Below, one piece after another: positions 7,231 to 12,224 of a stretch of DNA of 12,224 bases; position 1 is the stretch's first letter, and each line of letters begins with the position of its first letter. Under the pieces are notes generated by a model. It ran no database searches and had not been told where the DNA came from. It saw nothing but the letters and a program-made list of their open reading frames with translations. The stretch is from an uncultured Bacillota bacterium. GTDB taxonomy: Bacteria; Bacillota; Clostridia; Peptostreptococcales; Anaerovoracaceae. Position numbers and translations under genes: made by a program. The DNA lies in assembly GCA_959606705.1 (NCBI GenBank), contig CAUHLX010000046.1:1-12224 (forward strand). Reading direction: 5' to 3'.

Positions 7231-7546
7231 AAATCAGGCAAACCAGGCAAATTCGGCTTTTATACGCAAAACGGCGATTTTGGTCGAAGAAAATGTTAAT
7301 TAATGGAAGCACTGTTAGCTCAATAAGCGAAATTCTTCTGATTTGATCACGGTTTCGGCTTTTTAAAGTAAAATTTGAAATTTGATCGAAATATCGGGTT
7401 TGTGATCGACCGAATATAACGTTTCCTCTAAAAAGGTCGAAATAGCCGGGGGCGTTCACCTTTGCGGTCCGGACTGCCCGAGTGAATCCTTTTGCCAGTA
7501 GTTTATCTGATTCATTCGCATAAGTAAAATGAATCGTACTTATAAA
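7231..7546. other. Gene-poor intergenic stretch, no recognised gene
   Basis: This stretch is more AT-rich than its surroundings. It starts with a tandem 9-bp pair, CAGGCAAAC/CAGGCAAAT (7235-7252). It also holds related GRTCGAAATA motifs near 7383 and 7437. A hairpin can be drawn with TTCAC/GTGAA (7455-7459, 7482-7486) enclosing GCGGT-CCGG-ACTGC (7464-7477). No RNA family is recognised. A 155-codon minus-strand frame (7085-7552) spans it but looks spurious. A promoter for the EamA gene may lie at its left side but was not found. Confidence 0.5.
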
Positions 7547-7569
7547 ATCCATAACTTTAGGTTATGGAT
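7541..7569 (-). terminator. Weak hairpin at the lysR 3' end
   Basis: ATCCATAAC (7547-7555) and GTTATGGAT (7561-7569) form a perfect 9-bp stem with a 5-nt loop that contains the LysR stop codon. On the minus strand it is followed by TTTTAT (stem end included), a short U-tract. It is AT-rich, so it may terminate only partly, allowing read-through toward the EamA gene. Confidence 0.4.
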
Positions 7570-8477
7570 CGAATCGAGCGCTTTGATTGTGACATGAAAT
7601 CGATCAACTCACTGGCGGCGTGGGACAGGGGATTTCGAGAGGGGGTAATCATACAGATTCGACGGCCGGGGATCGGATCTTTGACGGTGAGCGGAAAGAC
7701 GGTACCCGCCTGAATCGCCGGTTTTGCAAAGGGCTCCACCGCGATTCCCACGCCCAGGCTGCGCTCAACGAAGGAGACCACCAAGCTGTTGGTCATCAGT
7801 TGAAAGCTGGGGTTCAGCTCGATTTCCCGAGAGCGGAAAAACTGTTCGAGATAGTCCCAGGTACAGGTACCGGGGGCCAGGCAAACGATGGGATGCTCCA
7901 CCAGTTCCTCAAGAGTAAGCGAGCGTTCGGTCAGCTTTTTATCCCGGCTGCCGCAGAGGAAAATATCCTGAATGACACCGATGGATTGTACGGCAACGTC
8001 GGAATATTCTTCGGTGGGAGAGTTGACGATGGCCAGATCCACCTGGCCGGTCCGCAGCATTTCCACCGCGTCCGGAGTGGAATACTGGGTTACGTTGAGG
8101 CGGATTCCGGGGAAGCGGTCGTGAAACCGTTCCAGATAGGGCAGCAGGTAAAAGTTGAGCACCGTGTCGGTGGCGCCAATCCGCACCTCGCCATTTTCAA
8201 GCGTAAGCATTTCGGTGAGCTTCCGTTCGCCTACGTCAAACTGTTCGCAGGCTTGGGAGACGTGCTGAAACAGAACCCGGCCTTCCGGAGTGAGGCGAAC
8301 TCCGTGCTGTGAGCGGGTAAACAAACGGCAGTCCAAAAGAGCCTCCAGCCGCGAAATACTTTTGCTTACGGCCGGCTGAGACAGAAAAAGCTCCCGGGCG
8401 GCCAGGGTGATGCTGCCCAGACGAGCGGTATGATAAAAGACCTTGTAATATTCGTAGTTGATTCTTGTCTCGTTCAT
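7557..8477 (-). CDS. LysR-family transcriptional regulator
   Basis: The 306-residue product has an N-terminal winged helix-turn-helix (about residues 9-66). It includes SITLAARELFLSQPAVSKSISRLE (split here as SITLAARELF and LSQPAVSKSI) and the following RLFTRSQHGVRLTPEG wing. A periplasmic-binding-protein-like effector domain spans about 90-295 and includes EVRIGATDTVLNFYLLPYL and GVGIAVEP. Length is typical of the family. Longer frames begin at 8510 and 8486, but the ATG at 8477 is chosen. AAGGA lies 8 nt upstream of it, and the proposed promoter (8509-8537) would start transcription near 8503, after the 8510 codon. The promoter is back-to-back with that of the cobalamin operon. LysR proteins usually act on divergent or neighbouring genes, so the cob operon and the EamA exporter are the natural candidates. 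The effector is unknown. Confidence 0.94.
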   Translation of the reverse strand: MNETRINYEYYKVFYHTARLGSITLAARELFLSQPAVSKSISRLEALLDCRLFTRSQHGVRLTPEGRVLFQHVSQACEQFDVGERKLTEMLTLENGEVRIGATDTVLNFYLLPYLERFHDRFPGIRLNVTQYSTPDAVEMLRTGQVDLAIVNSPTEEYSDVAVQSIGVIQDIFLCGSRDKKLTERSLTLEELVEHPIVCLAPGTCTWDYLEQFFRSREIELNPSFQLMTNSLVVSFVERSLGVGIAVEPFAKPAIQAGTVFPLTVKDPIPGRRICMITPSRNPLSHAASELIDFMSQSKRSIRSIT

Positions 8478-8508
8478 AGTCACCATCCTTCGCTGCTTTC
8501 TCTTATTC

Positions 8509-8537
8509 ATGTTAGCATGATTCGGGAAGGATGTCAG
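8509..8537 (-). promoter_or_regulatory. Candidate sigma-A promoter of the lysR gene
   Basis: On the minus strand, CTGACA (five of six) and TAACAT (four of six) are separated by 17 bp. The predicted start lies near 8503, giving a leader of about 26 nt before the ATG at 8477. Confidence 0.5.
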
Positions 8538-8547
8538 CAGTTTTGGC

Positions 8548-8576
8548 TTGTAAAAACCTTTGGTGAATGGTATGAT
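8548..8576 (+). promoter_or_regulatory. Candidate sigma-A promoter of the cob operon
   Basis: TTGTAA (8548-8553) and TATGAT (8571-8576, five of six) are separated by exactly 17 bp. A start near 8583 places the whole cobalamin aptamer in the leader. Only 10 bp separate it from the -35 box of the opposing lysR promoter. Confidence 0.7.
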
Positions 8577-8585
8577 AGCCTCATC

Positions 8586-8608
8586 GCGGAGTTGTGAGAA
8601 TTCTCCGC
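8586..8608 (+). other. Hairpin at the very 5' end of the cob leader
   Basis: GCGGAG (8586-8591) and CTCCGC (8603-8608) form a perfect 6-bp stem almost at the predicted transcript start, before the aptamer. Such a 5' stem could stabilise the leader RNA; that role is inference. Confidence 0.4.
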
Positions 8609-8639
8609 AGGAGCCTGCGCCGACGGCTGGGCTGCAATT

Positions 8640-8805
8640 GAATAGGAACGATTGGTGAGCAAGGAATAACAGGGAAGTCGGGTGAAATTCCCGCGCAGTC
8701 TCCGCTGCTGTAAAGGTGTGCTACGGATCCGTCATGATGTCACTGGGGGAAATTCCCTGGGAAGGCGGCGTGGTCCAATATGCCTGAGCCAGAAGACCGG
8801 CTTTG
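8640..8805 (+). promoter_or_regulatory. Cobalamin (adenosylcobalamin) riboswitch aptamer
   Basis: The conserved elements occur in order. They are TTGGTGAGC (8652-8660), GGGAAGTCGGGTGAAATTCC (8672-8691), the CCGCTGCTGTAA segment (8702-8713), a variable arm, and the B12 box AGCCAGAAGACCGGC (8787-8801). This is the classic cobalamin riboswitch core, which binds a B12 cofactor and represses downstream genes. GGT (8654-8656) pairing with ACC (8797-8799) fits the closing helix; the exact aptamer borders are estimates. It lies about 190 bp before cobT, preceded by a good promoter and followed by an intrinsic terminator at 8878, so control is probably by transcription attenuation. Confidence 0.93.
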
Positions 8806-8877
8806 TGTCACGGCGTAGTTTTAGTGTCTTTCGGTGAAGGGGATCCTGTGCGCAAAGTGTTATGACGGCGATGTAGC

Positions 8878-8907
8878 AATCCCGCTTCTGTTGAGGCGGG
8901 ATTTTTT
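8878..8907 (+). terminator. Riboswitch attenuator terminator with possible antiterminator
   Basis: An 11-bp stem (8878-8888 with 8893-8903, one wobble) with a TGTT loop is followed by Ts to 8907, 83 bp before cobT. GAAGGGGAT (8836-8844) can pair with ATCCC and CTTC (8879-8883, 8885-8888, G8884 bulged), which would break the terminator. In turn, TCTTTC (8827-8832) can fold onto GAAGGG (8836-8841) and free the terminator. This gives a plausible ON/OFF switch; the pairings are drawn by hand. Confidence 0.85.
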
Positions 8908-8990
8908 GTGATTCCCGGCGGATTTCTTATGAAAACCGAGCCTCCCGAAAGCCAGGATACCGGCGGAGCACCGGGAAAGGAGCGTTAAAA

Positions 8991-10133
8991 ATGGCGGATC
9001 TGAAGGAAATGAAAGAAAAAACGAGCAAGGAAAAAGCGGCTTGGGAACGGTTGAATTACATGGAGTATCTGGAAGGCATTCATCCGGCCGATCAGACTGC
9101 GCTGGAAGAGGCGAAAAAGTATAATGACGGGCTGTTGAAGCCTTTGGGCAGTTTGGGCAAGCTTGAGGATATCGCCATTCAACTGGCGGGGATTACGGGC
9201 AAAATTCACAATTCGGTCGAACGGAAATGCACGGTGGTGATGTGCGCGGACAACGGGATTTGCGCGGAGGGGGTCAGCGGGTCTCCGCAGGCCATCACGC
9301 TTCAGCAGTCCAATAACATCGCCAACGGGCTGGGCGGGATCAGCGTCTTATCGGCACATTGCGGTTCGGATGTGAGGGTGGTGGATCTGGGAATCGACGG
9401 GGATTATGAGAATGAACGGATCATCGATCGCAGGATCAAACGGGGAACGGACAACTTTGCCAAGGGTCCGGCGATGAGCCGCCAGGAAGCGGAGACCGCC
9501 ATTGGGGTGGGAATTGAAATGGTTCGCGATCTGGTAAAGGAAGGGTATCAACTGTTGGGGACCGGTGAGATGGGAATCGGAAACACCAGCTCTACCAGCG
9601 CCGTGCTCATGGCGATGACCGGCCTATCGGCGGAGGAAGCGGTGGGCAAGGGCGGCGGACTTACGGACGAAGCCTTGGCGCATAAGAAAAAGGTACTGGC
9701 GGACGCGATCGCGCTGAACCGGCCCGACGCGGACGATCCGGTGGACGTGATTGCCAAGGTGGGAGGTCTGGACATTGCCGGAATGATGGGCTGCTTCATC
9801 GGCGCGGCCTATTACCGAGTACCCATCGTCATCGATGGCGTGATCTCGGCACTTTCGGCGCTGGCAGCCTGTCGGCTGAAGCCGGAAATTAAGGAGTTCC
9901 TCATCCCCTCCCACTGTTCTCAGGAGCCGGCGTACTTGCTGATCATGAAGGAATTGGGACTGGAACCCATGCTGCTTTTGAACATGAGACTGGGCGAAGG
10001 CAGCGGCTGTGCGCTGGAATATTTCGTGGTATCGGCGGCCTGTGCCATGATGAACAACATGGGTTCGTTTCAACAGGTTTCCATGGATGAAACTTACCGA
10101 ATCGACATCCGCGAGGAAGCGGAAGAAAAATAG
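8991..10133 (+). CDS. cobT: Nicotinate-nucleotide--dimethylbenzimidazole phosphoribosyltransferase CobT
   Basis: CobT transfers phosphoribose from nicotinate mononucleotide to the lower-ligand base (5,6-dimethylbenzimidazole or a related base) to give alpha-ribazole phosphate, in the cytosol. The 380-residue product contains the family motifs KPLGSLGKLE (about 50-59), MCADNGICAEGVS, and GTGEMGIGNTSS. MRLGEGSGCAL carries E336, which matches the catalytic glutamate (E317 in Salmonella CobT). The protein is about 24 residues longer than the Salmonella enzyme because of a lysine/glutamate-rich N-terminus. The ATG at 8991 is supported by AAAGGAG 8 nt upstream. It is the first gene after the riboswitch and lies 9 nt before cobU. 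Substrate choice among lower-ligand bases cannot be read from the sequence. Confidence 0.97.
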   Translation: MADLKEMKEKTSKEKAAWERLNYMEYLEGIHPADQTALEEAKKYNDGLLKPLGSLGKLEDIAIQLAGITGKIHNSVERKCTVVMCADNGICAEGVSGSPQAITLQQSNNIANGLGGISVLSAHCGSDVRVVDLGIDGDYENERIIDRRIKRGTDNFAKGPAMSRQEAETAIGVGIEMVRDLVKEGYQLLGTGEMGIGNTSSTSAVLMAMTGLSAEEAVGKGGGLTDEALAHKKKVLADAIALNRPDADDPVDVIAKVGGLDIAGMMGCFIGAAYYRVPIVIDGVISALSALAACRLKPEIKEFLIPSHCSQEPAYLLIMKELGLEPMLLLNMRLGEGSGCALEYFVVSAACAMMNNMGSFQQVSMDETYRIDIREEAEEK

Positions 10134-10142
10134 GAGGCAGGG

Positions 10143-10706
10143 ATGTCGGAGATTATTTTACTCACCGGAGGCGCCAGAAGCGGAAAAAGCGAGATGGCGG
10201 AACGGCTGGCCATGGAGCGGAACCGCCAGGGCGTGCTGTATGTGGCTACCGCCGCGGTTTGTGACGACGAGATGGCGGACCGAGTCAAGAAGCATCGGGA
10301 ACGCCGGCCCGCGGATTGGCGGACCCTGGAACAGTTCTGGAATTTCGATCAGCTGCCGTCCAATCCGGATTTTGTCCGGTCAGGGGTGCTTCTCTTGGAC
10401 TGCTTGGGCTTCATGCTGAACAACATCATGTATGAAAGCGGCGTGGACTATCAGGTTTGCGCCATCGAGGATATGGAGAGGGTGGAACGGAGGATGTGCC
10501 GGGAGCTGGAGGTCCTCTGTCAGCTGATCCGGGAAACGGACAAAACGCTGATCGCCGTCACCAACGAGGTGGGGATGGGTCTGGTTCCGCCGGATCGTTC
10601 CAGCCGCTATTATCGAGACATCCTGGGACGGGGAAATCGAACGGTAGCTGGTCAAGCGGACCAGGTTTATTTCCTGGTGTCCGGCATTCCGATGAAGGTA
10701 AAATGA
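10143..10706 (+). CDS. cobU: Adenosylcobinamide kinase / GTP:adenosylcobinamide-phosphate guanylyltransferase CobU
   Basis: CobU phosphorylates adenosylcobinamide and then attaches GMP, forming adenosylcobinamide-GDP for CobS. The 187-residue product has the P-loop GGARSGKS (9-16). The HRERRP motif carries H51, equivalent to the guanylylated histidine of Salmonella CobU (H46). LLDCLGFMLNN is a variant of the usual DCLTxWLxN; VTNEVGMGLVP and YRDILGRGNRTVA follow, with ADQVYFLVSGIP near the C-terminus. Length matches the family (about 180). Start is an ATG with AGGAGGCAGGG just upstream (AGGAGG 10132-10137, 5 nt before the ATG). It follows cobT by 9 nt and precedes cobS by 81 nt, a gap in which I see no gene or hairpin. 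All three should be co-transcribed under the riboswitch. Confidence 0.96.
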   Translation: MSEIILLTGGARSGKSEMAERLAMERNRQGVLYVATAAVCDDEMADRVKKHRERRPADWRTLEQFWNFDQLPSNPDFVRSGVLLLDCLGFMLNNIMYESGVDYQVCAIEDMERVERRMCRELEVLCQLIRETDKTLIAVTNEVGMGLVPPDRSSRYYRDILGRGNRTVAGQADQVYFLVSGIPMKVK

Positions 10707-10787
10707 ACGAAGGGAAATACCGGTCGGGAAAACGACGGAGAGATCAGACAAAAAGATGCGAAAGAATGAGATCGGAGTAAGCTTATC

Positions 10788-11534
10788 ATGAAAACAATTT
10801 GGCTGGTATTAGCCTTTTTCACCAGGCTGCCGGTACCGCGGACGGAGTATACTGACGAGAGATATTCCAGAGGCGCGAAGCTGGTTCCCCTGGTGGGCTT
10901 TGTCATCGGCGCGATTCTGTACGCGCTGTCGTTTTTTCATTTGATTTTCGATTCGGCCGTGACGGCGCTGATTCTGCTGTCCGGGTATATCGTGGTGACG
11001 GGCGGACTGCACCTGGATGGGTTTGCGGATACCTGTGATGGGATTTTCAGCGGGCGGAGCCGGGAACGGATCTTGGAGATTATGCGTGACAGCCGGGTAG
11101 GCAGCTACGGCGTGCTGGCCATGCTGTTTTTTGTGGCTTTTTATATGGTGATGTATCAGCGGATCCCCTGCACCGCATTGATTTTGCTTCCTGTGGTGGG
11201 GAAAAGCGCGCCGGCCATTTCCGCGGCCTGCGCGCCTTATGTAAGGCCGGAGGGCCTGGGAAAGGTTTTCTGTGACAGCGTGGGAGGGCCGGAGATTTTG
11301 ATTGCCCTGGCGGCGCCCGTCGCAGGGGCGCTGCTGCTGGACCCTTGGTATCTGATTGCCGTGGGGACCGGCCTGCTCTCCGTGGTGATCACCTCCTTTC
11401 GCTTGAAAAAGAAAATCGGGGGAATCACCGGAGACACTCTGGGCATGGCCTGCGAGGTGTCGCAAATGACCTTTGTGTTTACCGTATACGCGGTGGGTGC
11501 GATTTCCACGGCCGGCGGATTCGTCTGGTCATAG
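10788..11534 (+). CDS. cobS: Adenosylcobinamide-GDP ribazoletransferase CobS (cobalamin synthase)
   Basis: CobS is a polytopic membrane enzyme that joins adenosylcobinamide-GDP to alpha-ribazole (or its phosphate), the last assembly step before the final coenzyme. The 248-residue hydrophobic product matches the family length (247 in Salmonella). It shows GGLHLDGFADTCDG (72-85, metal-binding acidic residues D77, D81, D84), IMRDSRVGSYGV, and GDTLGMACE (215-223). The ATG at 10788 has GGAG about 10 nt upstream, a rather long spacing. It ends the cobT-cobU-cobS operon. No cobC phosphatase, cobD or cbiB follows within the window. It converges on the GNAT gene with only 41 bp between stops. Confidence 0.96.
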   Translation: MKTIWLVLAFFTRLPVPRTEYTDERYSRGAKLVPLVGFVIGAILYALSFFHLIFDSAVTALILLSGYIVVTGGLHLDGFADTCDGIFSGRSRERILEIMRDSRVGSYGVLAMLFFVAFYMVMYQRIPCTALILLPVVGKSAPAISAACAPYVRPEGLGKVFCDSVGGPEILIALAAPVAGALLLDPWYLIAVGTGLLSVVITSFRLKKKIGGITGDTLGMACEVSQMTFVFTVYAVGAISTAGGFVWS

Positions 11535-11549
11535 CAGGGTCACAGCGGA

Positions 11550-11579
11550 GCGGTCTCGGGCGGTCTCAGGAGGTCTCAG
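11550..11579. repeat. Three tandem 10-bp repeats overlapping the GNAT stop codon
   Basis: The units GCGGTCTCGG, GCGGTCTCAG and GAGGTCTCAG lie head to tail at 11550-11559, 11560-11569 and 11570-11579. They fill the gap between the converging cobS and GNAT genes. The last unit includes the GNAT stop codon, so slippage here could shift the end of that protein. Confidence 0.75.
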
Positions 11580-12043
11580 CACATCATGCTGTTCAGCAGC
11601 TCCAGCCAATTGTCGCTCTGCCAGGACATGACGTATTCTTCTTCCCGGGTGGCTTCGTCCACCCGGGTTTCTTCGATTCCAAAGCCCCATCGATCGTAAA
11701 AGGCCACGGCCTTTTTATTTTTTGCGTCAACGTTGAGCGACAGGCTGTCACAGCGGCTCTGAGCCTGTTTGATCAGAGCGCTTCCCACCCCCTGTCCTTG
11801 ATGACTTGCGGCCACGAACAGAGCGCCGATGAAGCTGTCGTCCAGCAGGCTGATAAAGCCTAGGATTTCATCGTCCTGTTCATATACAAAGGTGGTGGAG
11901 GCTGGAATGTAACGAGTCCGGACCAGTGCCAGATTGCGCGCCCAATAGGATGCCGGAATAAAATCGTGCGCCTTGATGTTGCTGTCCAGCCATATGGCCA
12001 TGATCGCGTCCAAATCCGTGCGTTTGTACTCTCTTATCATCAT
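11576..12043 (-). CDS. GNAT-family N-acetyltransferase
   Basis: The 155-residue product has the Gcn5-related acetyltransferase fold: MMIREYKRTDLDAIMAIW at the N-terminus, then IGALFVAASHQGQGVGSALI (about residues 72-91). The latter contains motif A, with HQGQGVGSALI binding the acetyl-CoA pyrophosphate. The late KNKKAVAFYDRWGF (about 108-121) is the usual motif B helix-strand. The IWLDSN..AHDFIPASYW region resembles the YjaB-type subgroup. The substrate is unknown and may be a protein N-terminus or a small molecule. The ATG at 12043 has GGAGG with 6 nt spacing; a second ATG follows directly and could be used instead. It stands alone on the minus strand, convergent with cobS, and a palindrome at 12100-12125 lies in its upstream region. 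Confidence 0.92.
   Translation of the reverse strand: MMIREYKRTDLDAIMAIWLDSNIKAHDFIPASYWARNLALVRTRYIPASTTFVYEQDDEILGFISLLDDSFIGALFVAASHQGQGVGSALIKQAQSRCDSLSLNVDAKNKKAVAFYDRWGFGIEETRVDEATREEEYVMSWQSDNWLELLNSMMC
11698..11723 (+). terminator. Plus-strand intrinsic terminator embedded in the GNAT gene
   Basis: AAAAGGC (11698-11704), loop CACG and GCCTTTT (11709-11715) form a 7-bp stem followed by TATTTTTT, a long U-tract. It faces the cobS transcript and lies 164 bp past the cobS stop, inside the antisense strand of the GNAT gene. No terminator is seen in the 41-bp intergenic gap. A second hairpin (9-bp stem 11644-11652 with 11659-11667, followed by TTTCTT) lies just before it. The GNAT motif it encodes (KKAVAFY) favours such a sequence, so it could be coincidental. 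Confidence 0.55.
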
Positions 12044-12099
12044 GAGTTCCCTCCGAAAAAAATTTTCTTTTCTAATGTAAATTATTTTTGTTGTTATAC

Positions 12100-12125
12100 C
12101 ATGTCCTTAGGACTTTAAGGACATG
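12100..12125. promoter_or_regulatory. 10-bp inverted repeat, possible operator upstream of the GNAT gene
   Basis: CATGTCCTTA (12100-12109) and TAAGGACATG (12116-12125) form a perfect inverted repeat with a 6-bp centre, about 57 bp before the GNAT start. ATACCAT occurs as a direct repeat beside it (12096-12102 and 12134-12140). On the minus strand TATAAC (12094-12099) next to it could be a -10 box, but no -35 at proper spacing is clear. It could be an operator or a terminator of a gene beyond the window. Confidence 0.4.
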
Positions 12126-12224
12126 ATTCAATGATACCATATCTTTCGATCTCCGAGACGCTTCTTTTTTCTAACCTTACTCACTATTTTTGTTAAAAAG
12201 ACGAGATAGAAATAACGTCTTCGG
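12126..12224. other. Right-edge non-coding sequence, nothing recognised
   Basis: This AT-rich edge has no supportable reading frame, hairpin or promoter that I can identify. Confidence 0.4.

Noticed and set aside
7037..7303. 88-codon plus-strand frame through the G-rich repeat
   Set aside because: It starts antisense to the EamA ribosome binding site, has no SD of its own, and its glycine/proline-rich content comes from the repeat.
7085..7552. 155-codon minus-strand frame ending in repeated PHDAG-like peptides
   Set aside because: Its start lies in the lysR hairpin, no ribosome binding site is seen, the sequence resembles no family, and its end simply reads through the 22/23-bp repeat, whose units shift frame.
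7620..8312. 230-codon plus-strand frame antisense to lysR
   Set aside because: The minus strand carries an unmistakable LysR HTH and effector domain; the antisense frame has no motif or SD.
8478..8510. Longer LysR N-terminus from 8510 or 8486
   Set aside because: No ribosome binding site for 8510, the proposed transcript begins after that codon, and the family normally starts just before the HTH.

Overview
The window looks like chromosomal DNA from a member of the Clostridia (Firmicutes) with moderate GC content. Strong AGGAGG-type ribosome binding sites, sigma-A-like promoters with 17-bp spacers, U-tract intrinsic terminators, at least one TTG start and a cobalamin riboswitch all support this. 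I cannot name the genus from sequence alone. No rRNA, tRNA, CRISPR array, transposase or phage gene was seen.

Layout, left to right. (1) 1-679, minus strand: a glycerophosphodiester phosphodiesterase cut by the left edge. It is divergent from uppP (864-1691, plus), the undecaprenyl-diphosphate phosphatase, which ends in a clear terminator. (2) 1875-2441, minus: a maltose/galactoside-type O-acetyltransferase with its own promoter. (3) 2701-5833, plus: a tightly coupled three-gene operon whose genes overlap by ATGA. It encodes an MGDG-synthase/UgtP-like glycosyltransferase, a membrane-anchored NodB-type deacetylase, and an MprF-N/UPF0104-like multi-pass protein. It ends in a very strong bidirectional terminator shared with (4) an EamA/DMT transporter (5959-7035, minus) that carries a charged, repeat-built C-terminal tail. 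(5) 7036-7556: a gene-poor stretch with a G-rich 22/23-bp tandem repeat and further short repeats. (6) 7557-8477, minus: a LysR-type regulator whose promoter is back-to-back with that of (7) the cobalamin operon (promoter 8548, riboswitch about 8640-8805, attenuator 8878-8907, then cobT, cobU, cobS up to 11534). (8) 11576-12043, minus: a GNAT acetyltransferase convergent with cobS, with a palindrome upstream.

How the genes fit together. cobT, cobU and cobS encode the nucleotide-loop assembly steps that turn adenosylcobinamide plus a lower-ligand base into the coenzyme (phosphate) form. They sit behind a B12-sensing transcriptional attenuator for which competing antiterminator and terminator pairings can be drawn. 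The GDPD, uppP and three-gene operon all point to the cell envelope: glycerophosphodiester turnover, lipid-carrier recycling, and a proposed pathway that makes, deacetylates and possibly flips a glycolipid. That last pathway is the least described content here, and its function is inference. The intergenic repeats and the EamA tail are the main unexplained sequence features.
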